Shown in pieces: positions 1 through 6,055 of a DNA stretch of 11,490 nt (position 1 is the first letter of the stretch; every line of letters starts with the position of its first letter). The stretch comes from Oscillospiraceae bacterium (GTDB lineage: Bacteria; Bacillota; Clostridia; Oscillospirales; Oscillospiraceae): NCBI GenBank assembly GCA_031264545.1, contig JAISDV010000017.1, positions 1 to 11,490 of the forward strand, in the 5' to 3' direction. Position numbers and translations under genes: made by a program. Under the pieces are notes generated by a model. That model did no database searches. It saw only the letters and a program-made list of their open reading frames with translations, and had not been told where the DNA came from.

Positions 1-116
1 CGTCCCGCCTGCTTTGCTCACCGCAAATCCAAGCGCCAGAACAGTTGCAAGCGCGACAGCGGAAATGAGCATGATCCTCGGGCGTTTCCTGAAGTTCAGC
101 ACGTTTCTAATCCGCG
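1..116 (-). pseudogene. Fragment of a BlaR1/MecR1-type (M56) membrane sensor, cut by the window edge
   Basis: Read on the minus strand, the frame that includes RIRNVLNFRKRP (about 112-77) followed by a hydrophobic stretch (MLISAVALATVLALGFAV, about 72-19) and AGGT resembles the stretch around the last transmembrane helix of BlaR1/MecR1 M56 peptidases, where an R-I-K-N-V-L-N-Y-K-K-P-like motif precedes the helix. The similarity begins at the stop codon of the PBP gene; upstream of it the same frame only reads through the PBP coding sequence. No M56 HEXXH protease domain can therefore belong to it. It is either a 5'-truncated remnant or a short gene starting at an internal GTG or at the ATG at 72-70, where the hydrophobic stretch would act as a signal anchor. 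Only about 38 residues are visible, and the rest lies outside the window. Family recognition is by motif memory, not by search. Confidence 0.5.
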
Positions 117-2330
117 CTAGGCCGCAGTGTCCGGCGGGCTGACGACCGGGGCCGAAGGCGTTGGCGGGGGCGTGACCGGAGCCGAGGGTGTCGGCGGCGG
201 CAGAGATGTCGGCGGCGCTGACGGCACATCGGTGCCGCTGGGCGGCTCGCCGGCGCTGCTGCTGGGCGGCGCGTCCGTGCCGTCAGGCGGGCTCTCAGGC
301 ACTTCCTCCGAGGGGGAGGGGCTGGGCGACGCCATCAAATCGCCGAAGATATTCGTCGGACCGGAAAAGGTCGGCGTTTTGAAGGCCTTATATTCTAAGC
401 CTTCGTGCAGGGGCTGCATGATCTTCCGCCATATCTTCGCGGCGGGATTTCCGTTCACATTCATGTACGCGGGGGTATCGTAGCCCGTCCAGACCGCGGT
501 GACGTAATAGGGGGTATAACCGACAAACCAGCGGTCGTTATAGTCGGAACTCGAGCCTGTTTTACCGGCGTGGGGCATGCCTCCGAAATAGGACTCGGAG
601 CCGGTGCCGTAGGTCGCGGCGATGTTCAGCATGTGAGTGATCGTCCACGCGGTGTTTTCCTTGAACGCGACGATGGTATTGGCGGAGTTGTCCAGAACCG
701 TAGTGCCGTCCGCGTCACGGATCAGCGAATAGGTGCGGGCGTAGGTGAACACGCCGTCGTTCGCGAACGCGTCGTAGGCCTGAGCCATTTCCCGGACCGT
801 GACGCCGTTTGTGATTTGGCCGAGACCCAGGGGCGCGTAGTCGCGGTCGGCGTCGACCAGGCTGGTAAAGCCGAGGCGGTCCTGCAGATAACTGAAGGAC
901 TCGCTCGGGGTCAGCTTGTCGAGGATCTGCGCGGAGACCGTGTTTATCGAGCTGGTCAGTGCCTGCTGGATAGTGATGATGCCGGCGTTTCCGCCGCCCG
1001 CGTTTCTGGGATACCAGGTCGTGCCGCGCAGCCTGATGTTGGGACTATCGTCGACGAGGGTCGAGGGGGAAATGAGACCCTGATCGATGGCGGGCGCGTA
1101 GATCGCGATCGGCTTGATCGACGAGCCGGGCGGACGCTGGGCGTCCGTGGCCCGGCTGAAGACGAGGTTGCCGGGTTTTACGCCGATGCCGCCGCAAAGC
1201 GCCTTGATCTCGCCGGTATAGGGGTCCAGAATGACAACGGACGATTGCAGGGATTCGCCGTTCGGGGCCTTGACCGTCGGGAAATTGGAGGGATCGCCAT
1301 AGAGATTGTCGACGAGGCCCTGCACCTTCATATCGATGCAGGCGGAGATCTGCAGGCCGCCGTTGTACAGCAGGCTGTGGGCGACCGCCTTGCTCAGGCC
1401 CTTCACATTGACGAGGTCGTCCAGCACGTCGTTGATAACGGCGTCGACATACCAGCTGTTGAGGGGCATTTGATACTCTTCATTTTCGGCGCGCTTGAAA
1501 ACAAGCGTTTCATTGACCGCACCGGTGTATTCGTCAAAGTCTATAAGGCCCTGTTCGTACATCTCCTTGAGGATGAGCGCCTGGCGTTCCTTGTTGTTTG
1601 CGCGTTTGACATAGGGATCGTATTTTGAGGGGTTGTTGGTGATGCCGACGAGGCTGGCGCATTCGGCGAGACTGAGCTCCCAGACGTTCTTATCGAAATA
1701 GACTTCGGCCGCGGTGCCGACGCCGTTGCAGCCCTGGCCCAGGTAGATCACGTTGAGATACCACTCCATGATCTCGTCCTTTTCGTACATCGTCTCGAGC
1801 TCGAGGGCGCTGAAAATCTCCTGTATTTTACGCTGGACGGTGATATCGTCTTCCTTGGTGATGTTTTTTATGAGCTGCTGCGTGATCGTGGAGCCGCCGA
1901 AATCATTTTTCATGCTGAGGAACATGTTGCCGAAGGCGCCGAGCGTCCGGTACCAGTCGACGCCCTTGTGCTCATAAAAACGTTTGTCCTCGATGGCGAC
2001 CGTCGCTTTCACCAGATATTCGGGGATGTTGCCATAGTCCACCCATACGCGGTTCTCACTGTCGTACAGGGACGCGAGCTCGACCTCGTTGCCGTTTTCA
2101 TCCGTGTAATATATGGCGCTGGCGAGGTTGAGGGTCATATCCTCCAGCGTGATGCCCAGCTCGCTGGACAGGTCGGTTTTGACGTAATAGGCGAAAATAC
2201 AGGTGAAAAGAAGGCCCGTTGTTATGAAGACAAGCAGCAGGGTCGCAAACACCTTGATCGCCGTGCGCAGGACGGCGGAAACCGTCGCCGCGGTGGTCCT
2301 GGCAGCTGCTTTCGTATACTTTTTATCCAT
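117..2330 (-). CDS. Class A penicillin-binding protein (bifunctional transglycosylase/transpeptidase, PBP1A family)
   Basis: This enzyme polymerises lipid II into glycan strands and cross-links stem peptides outside the membrane. The preferred start is the ATG at 2330-2328, preceded by GGAGG nine bases upstream, giving 737 aa; an ATG 42 bases further upstream lacks such a site. Visible parts: a cytoplasmic tail with a transmembrane anchor at about 25-50; a GT51 glycosyltransferase domain at about 85-265 with the catalytic Glu in AIEDKRFYEH (E114), GGSTITQQL and the RKIQE...LE motif near 168-179; and a transpeptidase domain with SxxK (S403-SI-K406), SxN (S461-I-N463) and KTG (K590-T-G592). The tail from about 665 is rich in Pro, Ser and Thr and contains PPPTPSAPV twice, a length-variable feature seen in Gram-positive PBPs. 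All catalytic motifs are intact. It is transcribed alone, divergently from the BofC-like gene, with a leader of roughly 140 bases. Confidence 0.95.
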   Translation of the reverse strand: MDKKYTKAAARTTAATVSAVLRTAIKVFATLLLVFITTGLLFTCIFAYYVKTDLSSELGITLEDMTLNLASAIYYTDENGNEVELASLYDSENRVWVDYGNIPEYLVKATVAIEDKRFYEHKGVDWYRTLGAFGNMFLSMKNDFGGSTITQQLIKNITKEDDITVQRKIQEIFSALELETMYEKDEIMEWYLNVIYLGQGCNGVGTAAEVYFDKNVWELSLAECASLVGITNNPSKYDPYVKRANNKERQALILKEMYEQGLIDFDEYTGAVNETLVFKRAENEEYQMPLNSWYVDAVINDVLDDLVNVKGLSKAVAHSLLYNGGLQISACIDMKVQGLVDNLYGDPSNFPTVKAPNGESLQSSVVILDPYTGEIKALCGGIGVKPGNLVFSRATDAQRPPGSSIKPIAIYAPAIDQGLISPSTLVDDSPNIRLRGTTWYPRNAGGGNAGIITIQQALTSSINTVSAQILDKLTPSESFSYLQDRLGFTSLVDADRDYAPLGLGQITNGVTVREMAQAYDAFANDGVFTYARTYSLIRDADGTTVLDNSANTIVAFKENTAWTITHMLNIAATYGTGSESYFGGMPHAGKTGSSSDYNDRWFVGYTPYYVTAVWTGYDTPAYMNVNGNPAAKIWRKIMQPLHEGLEYKAFKTPTFSGPTNIFGDLMASPSPSPSEEVPESPPDGTDAPPSSSAGEPPSGTDVPSAPPTSLPPPTPSAPVTPPPTPSAPVVSPPDTAA
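144..203. repeat. Two tandem 30-bp units in the PBP tail
   Basis: On the plus strand the 30 bases from 144 and the 30 bases from 174 are diverged direct copies, both starting GACCGG. They encode the duplicated PPPTPSAPV unit (with T or V in between) near the C terminus of the PBP. Slippage in such low-complexity DNA would change the length of the tail without affecting the catalytic domains. Confidence 0.7.
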
Positions 2331-2380
2331 ATGGTCAATCCTCCGTCGGGTCAATAAACTTGTATTTATCATTAAAAGCG

Positions 2381-2402
2381 GGCTCCGAAGGCTCGGGGAG
2401 CC
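2381..2402 (-). promoter_or_regulatory. Hairpin in the PBP leader followed by a short T run
   Basis: On the minus strand GGCTCC (2402-2397) and GGAGCC (2386-2381) can pair around a 10-base loop and are followed within two bases by CTTTT. GGCTC can alternatively pair with the nearer GAGCC inside that loop. The arrangement resembles a weak attenuator. The neighbouring leader (2400-2440) is also very GC-rich and self-complementary, so this may be general structure only. Confidence 0.3.
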
Positions 2403-2477
2403 GGCCGGCGGACGCTGCCCCGGCGCCGGGTCCGGGAATTGGAATTTGTGTCAGCGCCGTTTCGGAGCCGCTATAGT

Positions 2478-2486
2478 ATTATAGCA
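2478..2486 (-). promoter_or_regulatory. Extended -10 promoter for the PBP gene
   Basis: The minus strand reads TGCTATAAT, a perfect -10 hexamer (2483-2478) with the TG extension. No good -35 hexamer lies 17-18 bases upstream, which fits an extended -10 promoter. Transcription would start near 2471, leaving a GC-rich leader of about 140 bases before the PBP start. Confidence 0.6.
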
Positions 2487-2544
2487 CAACATTTGAAAAT
2501 GAGATAGCCCCCTGTGTGGTGACACAACATTTTGCCGCAGTTAT

Positions 2545-2573
2545 GGTTAAATTTTCTAAAAGCGGGGATAATT
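2545..2573 (+). promoter_or_regulatory. Possible forespore (sigma F/G-like) promoter for the BofC-like gene
   Basis: GGGGATAATT (2564-2573) fits the GGnnAnAnT form reported for the sigma-F -10 element, and GGTTA (2545-2549) is one mismatch from a GywTA -35, with a 14-base spacer. No good sigma-A promoter is visible in the same stretch. This is a weak, motif-only call; it is listed because BofC-type proteins are forespore-expressed in Bacillus. Confidence 0.25.
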
Positions 2574-2608
2574 CGGATAGATATGTTTTTATGACGGAGG
2601 TTAAAACT

Positions 2609-2938
2609 TTGAAAACCAGATTCAAAATTGTGCTCGTCGGCGTTCTTTTTATGCTTGCCATTGCGGCTTCCGCCTTCGTGATCGTGAATTTTGTCAGCGC
2701 GGAGGATGGCGGCGCTGCTGAGTGCATAGCCGCAGAGACGGCGGACGTCTGCTATGTTCTGAGAAACCATGGGGGCTATGTCGCGATTTTTGTGGAGAAT
2801 AACGGCGCGCTGCCCATGACCGTAACGGATATACAAGTGGCCACGCTGAGAGAGCTGGACCGGAAACTGCTGGAGACCGGCATGAAGCTGTATTCGAGGG
2901 AGCGGCTGATGATGACGCTCGAGGATTTGGGTTCATGA
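2609..2938 (+). CDS. BofC C-terminal-domain-like membrane-anchored protein
   Basis: The best start is the TTG at 2609: GGAGG lies eight bases upstream, and the protein then begins MKTRFKIV with a signal-anchor helix at about 5-27. Upstream in-frame ATGs would add a non-hydrophobic leader without a ribosome site. The product is 109 aa. The exported part (about 45-108) has the pattern YVLRNHGGYVAIF, then a V-T-D-I-QVATLRELD segment, LLETGMKLYSRERL and a terminal LEDLGS. This resembles the small BofC C-terminal domain, in which Y-x-L-K-x-x-x-G-x-V-A-V-F is followed by TLPxxD, then GI and LLEDYGS. In Bacillus, BofC acts between the spore membranes on the SpoIVB/sigma-K checkpoint. This protein has no BofC N-terminal domain, so its role is unknown beyond a likely envelope or spore link. 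It stands alone on its transcript as far as can be seen. Confidence 0.65.
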   Translation: MKTRFKIVLVGVLFMLAIAASAFVIVNFVSAEDGGAAECIAAETADVCYVLRNHGGYVAIFVENNGALPMTVTDIQVATLRELDRKLLETGMKLYSRERLMMTLEDLGS

Positions 2939-2948
2939 GGCGCGGGGA

Positions 2949-2977
2949 TTGATTTTTTCCGGCTTCTGAGGTAAAAT
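2949..2977 (+). promoter_or_regulatory. Sigma-A type promoter for the DUF1292 gene
   Basis: TTGATT (2949-2954) and TAAAAT (2972-2977) are separated by exactly 17 bases. The expected start near 2984 leaves a leader of about 50 bases before the gene. The -10 box lies in the left arm of an inverted repeat (2971-2981 with 3011-3021). Confidence 0.6.
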
Positions 2978-3021
2978 GTGGTGACAGGGCGGTTTGAGCC
3001 CGCGCACGGGCCGCATTTTAC
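2971..3021 (+). repeat. 11-bp inverted repeat between the promoter and ribosome site of the DUF1292 gene
   Basis: GTAAAATGTGG (2971-2981) and CCGCATTTTAC (3011-3021) are complementary with one G-T wobble. A shorter GGGC/GCCC pair lies inside. The right arm ends immediately before the AGGAGG ribosome site (3022-3027), while the left arm overlaps the -10 box. If transcription starts at the promoter listed, the left arm is not transcribed, so a DNA-level operator is as possible as an RNA hairpin made by read-through from upstream. Confidence 0.5.
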
Positions 3022-3033
3022 AGGAGGCGCGCA

Positions 3034-3315
3034 ATGAACGAGGATTTTGGGAACGACATTATTACGATAACCGACGACGACGGGAACGAATACGTTCTCG
3101 AGCATCTGCATACACTTGAACATAACGGCAGCTTCTATATGGCTTTCCTGCCTACCGATATAGACGAGGATGACGAGGACTTCGGTTTGGTCATCCTCAA
3201 GGTCATCGAGGAAAACGGTGAGGAGCTTTTAGGCTCCGTCGACGATCCCGATGAGCTGGAGGAAGTATACGGCTTATTCGCCGGTTTTCTTTTTGACGAA
3301 GAAGCGGATGGATAA
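3034..3315 (+). CDS. DUF1292 family protein (YrzB-like)
   Basis: This is a 93-aa acidic protein with AGGAGG seven bases before the ATG. The pattern I-T-I-T-D-D-D-G-N-E near 10-19, then FYMAFLP, and a C-terminal half reading V-I-L-K-V-I-E-E-N-G-E-E ... D-D-P-D-E-L-E-E-V-Y, is that of the DUF1292 family. These are small soluble proteins widely conserved in Firmicutes, usually coded near alaS, ruvX (yrrK) and U32 peptidase genes in Bacillus. The biochemical role of the family is not established. No membrane segment or catalytic motif is visible. Here it has its own promoter and is followed at once by the promoter of the putative small RNA. Confidence 0.88.
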   Translation: MNEDFGNDIITITDDDGNEYVLEHLHTLEHNGSFYMAFLPTDIDEDDEDFGLVILKVIEENGEELLGSVDDPDELEEVYGLFAGFLFDEEADG

Positions 3316-3352
3316 GTTCCGCACAGCGGCAGATATTTCAAGTATTTTTTCT

Positions 3353-3381
3353 TTGATTTTCCGCGGCTCAGGCTGTATAAT
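3353..3381 (+). promoter_or_regulatory. Near-consensus promoter of the putative non-coding RNA
   Basis: TTGATT (3353-3358), a 17-base spacer and a perfect TATAAT (3376-3381) predict a start at the G run at 3388. There is no credible protein gene downstream on this strand before the convergent gdhA, so the promoter most likely drives a structural RNA. Confidence 0.75.
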
Positions 3382-3387
3382 CTTATT

Positions 3388-3676
3388 GGGCGGGGGCGCG
3401 GCCCTTCAGCGCCCGACGGCAGGCGCAGCGGTTTGAGGAAACCTGCTGTGTGCGTGAGGGGTTTTTTAAAACCCACATTGATCATAAGGGATGCCGATGC
3501 TTCCGCTGTGAATTGCAGGCCTCCCGGAGCGGCTTTGACCGTTTCCGGACGTTGGAAGCAGAGAAACAGCGGAGAGGCGACCCACCTGCGGCTGCGTGCA
3601 GGTTCTTATAAGATCCCCACGGCATCAGCGGGCCGGGCCGGCGCTTTCAGCGCCGGTCCTTCTGTCTCTTGTGTTT
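3388..3676 (+). ncRNA. ssrS: Stand-alone structured RNA, probably 6S RNA
   Basis: A strong promoter upstream and a GC hairpin with a U-rich tail downstream bracket about 270-290 bases without a credible reading frame. Visible pairings include GGGCGC/GCGCCC at the 5' end (3394-3399 with 3409-3414), CAGCGGTTT with AAACCtGCTG (one bulge) near 3427-3449, a CCGGA/TCCGG hairpin (3524-3548), CCGCTG (3503-3508) with CAGCGG (3567-3572), and a long-range GATGCCG (3490-3496) with CGGCATC (3620-3626). Between the last two arms, GCGACCCACCT (3577-3587) followed by the small hairpin ACCTGC/GCAGGT (3584-3589 with 3598-3603) recalls the 3' side of the 6S central bubble; in E. coli 6S a GCGAC...CACCUU hairpin segment likewise precedes CGGCAUC. 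6S RNA binds the housekeeping RNA polymerase by mimicking an open promoter. The identification rests on layout and motif resemblance. The extra 5' segment (3388-3480) is longer than expected for 6S. SRP RNA, RNase P RNA and tmRNA signatures were looked for and not found. Confidence 0.5.
3635..3676 (+). terminator. Terminator of the putative non-coding RNA
   Basis: GGGCCGGCGC (3635-3644) and GCGCCGGTCC (3650-3659) form a 10-bp stem with one G-U pair around the loop TTTCA, followed by a T-rich tail (TTCTGTCTCTTGTGTTT). Confidence 0.7.
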
Positions 3677-3774
3677 GGCGGCTTTTCATGCGCGGCGCCT
3701 TCAAGCGTGTGCCTCCGGGCCTGCGGCATACGGCGCGGGGCACGTGTAAGGGCTGCTATAAAAGTGCGAAGCAA

Positions 3775-3806
3775 ACCGGCCGGAGGGCTGCTGCTCCCCG
3801 GCCGGT
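3775..3806 (-). terminator. Terminator of gdhA (possibly bidirectional)
   Basis: ACCGGCCGG (3775-3783) and CCGGCCGGT (3798-3806) are perfectly complementary around a 14-base loop. On the minus strand this follows the gdhA stop by about 18 bases and is trailed by TTGCTTCGCACTTTTA, a loose T-rich tail. The stretch 3677-3774 between this and the RNA terminator shows no gene and only short, unconvincing hairpins. Confidence 0.6.
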
Positions 3807-3824
3807 ACGTCGTTATGTCCTTTT

Positions 3825-5171
3825 TCAGAAGCCCTGGCTGATCATGGCATCGGCCACCTTGATAAAGCCGGCGACGTTGGCGCCGACGACAAGGTTTCCG
3901 GGCCTTCCGCAGGTTTTGGAAGCGTCGTAGCTGCTGCTGAAAATGCCGCGCATGATTCCGAGAAGCTTTGCGTCGACCTCGTCGAAGGACCAGGAAAGGC
4001 GCTGGGCATTCTGGCTCATCTCCAGCGCGCTGACCGCGACCCCGCCGGCGTTTGCGGCCTTTGCCGGGCCGAACAGGACGCCGGCCTTGAGGAAAATCTC
4101 CGTCGCGCCGAGCGTGCAGGGCATGTTCGCGCCCTCGGCCACGGCTATGACGCCGTTTTTGACGAGGGTCTCGGTCGCCTTTTCGTCCAGCTCGTTCTGG
4201 GTGGCGCAGGGGAGTGCGATGTCGCATTTGACGTTCCAGATGTCGCTGTTGCACGGCGAGCTCTGCGCCGAGGGAACCTGATCCGTATATTCGCTGATGC
4301 GGCCGCGGCGGTCGAGCTTGATCTCCTTTATCACATCCAGCTTTATGCCCTCGGGATCGTGAATGAACCCGGCGGAGTCACACATGGCGACGACCCTCGC
4401 GCCCAGCGCGGTTGCCTTTTCGCAGGCGTATATCGCAACGTTGCCGGAGCCGGAAATGACGACCGTTTTGTCCTTAAAGCTCTCCTGCTTCATGCCGTGG
4501 AGCATCTCCTGGACGAAATAGCACAGCCCATAGCCCGTTGCCTCCGGGCGGACAAGGCTTCCGCCGAAGCTGAGCCCTTTGCCGGTGAGCGCGCCGCTCT
4601 CGGAGCGCCCGGTGATACGCCGGTACTGCCCGAAAAGATAGCCGATCTCGCGGCCGCCGACGCCGATGTCCCCCGCGGGGACGTCTGTGAACTGGCCGAT
4701 ATGCCGGTATAGCTCGGTCATGAAGCTCTGGCAGAAGCGCATGACCTCGGCGTCGGATTTACCCTTGGGATCGAAATCCGCGCCGCCCTTTCCGCCGCCG
4801 ATCGGCAGGGAAGTGAGGCTGTTTTTCAGTATTTGCTCAAAGCCGAGAAATTTGATGACCGAGGGGCAGACCGTCGGATGGAAGCGAAGACCGCCCTTGT
4901 AGGGACCGATCGCGGAATTGAACTGGACGCGGTAGCCGCGGTTGATCTGCAGCCTGCCGCTGTCGTCGTACCACGGGACGCGGAAAGAAATGAAGCGTTC
5001 CGGCTCGACAAAAGCCTCGATCACGCCGCTCTGCTCGTATTCGGGACGGATGGCGAGAAGCGGTTCGAGACTCTCGAGCACCTCGCGGGCGGCCTGGAGA
5101 AACTCCGGCTCTCCGGGGTTTCTCTTTACGACGGTTCCATAGACTTTTTGCAAATACTTGTTTTCCAGCAT
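3825..5171 (-). CDS. gdhA: Glutamate dehydrogenase, probably NADP-dependent (hexameric class I)
   Basis: The enzyme interconverts 2-oxoglutarate plus ammonium and glutamate in the cytoplasm, as the entry or exit point of nitrogen metabolism. The length (448 aa) matches the hexameric family. The start ATG has AAGGAG seven bases upstream. Catalytic residues align with the Clostridium symbiosum enzyme at an offset of three: K92 in GPYKGGLRFHP, K116, K128 in PIGGGKGGADFDP and D168 in PAGDIGVGGREIG. The Rossmann domain begins at about 205 with SGSGNVAIYA (240-249). Its next strand ends AMCDSAG (D265-S266), which resembles the NADP-type enzymes such as E. coli GdhA more than the NAD-type, so NADP preference is inferred. 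The gene has its own promoter and a hairpin terminator and appears monocistronic. It is convergent with the putative small RNA and divergent from the response regulator. Confidence 0.96.
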   Translation of the reverse strand: MLENKYLQKVYGTVVKRNPGEPEFLQAAREVLESLEPLLAIRPEYEQSGVIEAFVEPERFISFRVPWYDDSGRLQINRGYRVQFNSAIGPYKGGLRFHPTVCPSVIKFLGFEQILKNSLTSLPIGGGKGGADFDPKGKSDAEVMRFCQSFMTELYRHIGQFTDVPAGDIGVGGREIGYLFGQYRRITGRSESGALTGKGLSFGGSLVRPEATGYGLCYFVQEMLHGMKQESFKDKTVVISGSGNVAIYACEKATALGARVVAMCDSAGFIHDPEGIKLDVIKEIKLDRRGRISEYTDQVPSAQSSPCNSDIWNVKCDIALPCATQNELDEKATETLVKNGVIAVAEGANMPCTLGATEIFLKAGVLFGPAKAANAGGVAVSALEMSQNAQRLSWSFDEVDAKLLGIMRGIFSSSYDASKTCGRPGNLVVGANVAGFIKVADAMISQGF

Positions 5172-5234
5172 ATTTAATCTCCTTTACTGCCTTGTGATGT
5201 CTATGATTTAATACGTTACAGTATAACAATTAAT

Positions 5235-5263
5235 ATAATACGAAAAAACGCCGTTATTTGCAA
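5235..5263 (-). promoter_or_regulatory. Sigma-A type promoter of gdhA
   Basis: On the minus strand TTGCAA (5263-5258) and TATTAT (5240-5235) are separated by exactly 17 bases. Transcription would begin near 5228, giving a leader of about 57 bases. Confidence 0.7.
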
Positions 5264-5346
5264 GAAAAAAATTTACAGCTTGTAGAAAATTGAGTATTCC
5301 GGTGTTCATGAGGCCTTGCCTGCAGAGAACAGCAGTGTCGCATGCC

Positions 5347-5375
5347 ACAACTATGACACATCTATGTGATATTAT
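5347..5375 (+). promoter_or_regulatory. Tandem 11-bp repeats next to the -10 box of the two-component operon
   Basis: ACAACTATGAC (5347-5357) and ACATCTATGTG (5358-5368) are adjacent direct copies matching at 8 of 11 positions. They end one base before a TATTAT -10 box (5370-5375). No consensus -35 box is present; the repeats occupy that position. OmpR/PhoB-family regulators typically bind direct repeats with an 11-bp period in this place, so autoregulation by the adjacent response regulator is a reasonable inference. The second repeat also contains a CACAT/ATGTG palindrome. Confidence 0.5.
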
Positions 5376-5398
5376 AAACAAACAGGGAAGTGGTTGAT

Positions 5399-6052
5399 GT
5401 GCTTAATATTTTGGTCGTCGAAGATGAACAGGCGATTGCCAATCTGATATATGTCAAACTGAGCGATGAAGGGTATCGCTGCGCCTGCGCGTTCGACGGT
5501 AAACGGGGTGCGGACTTAATCGAAAGCGAAACCTATGATCTGATTCTCCTTGATATCATGTTGCCGGAAATCGACGGTTATGAACTGCTCGAATACATAA
5601 AGCCGATGGGGACGCCTGTTATTTTTATCACCGCAAAAGGCGCGGTAGACGATAGAATCAAGGGATTAAAGCTCGGCGCGGACGATTACCTTGTGAAGCC
5701 GTTTCAGATCGGGGAACTGTCGGCGCGGGTTGAGGCCGTATTGCGGCGGTATGGGAAAAGTGAAAAACAGCTTACTATCGAGGACGTTTTTGTTGATACG
5801 GAATCACGGCAAGTAACGAAAAGCGGTAAGGCTGTTGAATTGACGGTCAAGGAGTTTGATTTGCTTGTCGAGCTTATTCACAACAAAAATGTCGCACTTT
5901 ACCGGGACAGACTCTATGAAAAAGTTTGGGGCGAGCCTTTTACCGGGGAGACCCGCACCTTGGACACACACATTCAGAGACTGCGAAAAAAGCTTGATTG
6001 GGAGGCTCGTATCAAAACCATTTTCCGTATCGGCTATCGGTTGGAGGTGTGA
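5399..6052 (+). CDS. OmpR/PhoB-family response regulator (VanR-like)
   Basis: This is a DNA-binding response regulator of 217 aa from the GTG at 5399. A GTG at 5390 is also in frame (220 aa) but has AGGG only two bases before it, whereas 5399 has it 11 bases upstream and gives the usual MxNILVVEDE beginning. The receiver domain (about 1-118) has the acidic pair E8-D9, phospho-acceptor D52 in LILLDIMLPEIDG, T78, Y97 and K100 in LGADDYLVKPF. The winged-helix domain (about 122-217) has TVKEFDLLVELI, LYEKVWGE, TLDTHIQRLRKKL and the closing GYRLEV. It is followed after three bases by its kinase. The family binds tandem DNA repeats on phosphorylation; candidate repeats lie in its own promoter. The partner genes suggest cell-envelope control. 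The closest named relatives are probably VanR-type regulators, but the exact subfamily cannot be settled by eye. Confidence 0.93.
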   Translation: MLNILVVEDEQAIANLIYVKLSDEGYRCACAFDGKRGADLIESETYDLILLDIMLPEIDGYELLEYIKPMGTPVIFITAKGAVDDRIKGLKLGADDYLVKPFQIGELSARVEAVLRRYGKSEKQLTIEDVFVDTESRQVTKSGKAVELTVKEFDLLVELIHNKNVALYRDRLYEKVWGEPFTGETRTLDTHIQRLRKKLDWEARIKTIFRIGYRLEV

Positions 6053-6055
6053 ACT

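Noticed and set aside
405..1628. 407-residue open frame on the plus strand opposite the PBP gene
   Set aside because: It lies wholly antisense to a PBP with every catalytic motif intact, has no ribosome site or recognisable domain, and is the expected by-product of GC-rich coding DNA.
2331..2372. Upstream ATG extending the PBP by 14 residues
   Set aside because: The GGAGG site lies inside this extension, correctly spaced for the ATG at 2330, and the added residues look like untranslated leader.
3388..3676. SRP RNA, RNase P RNA or tmRNA as the identity of the structured transcript
   Set aside because: No GGUCAGG/GGAAGGNAGCA pair of SRP RNA, no GAGGAAAGUCC or ACAGA-type end of RNase P RNA, and no tRNA-like ends or tag frame of tmRNA were found.
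3433..3930. 165-residue open frame on the plus strand across the putative RNA and the end of gdhA
   Set aside because: It crosses two hairpin terminators and the gdhA 3' end, is Arg/Ala-rich and has no ribosome site or family resemblance.
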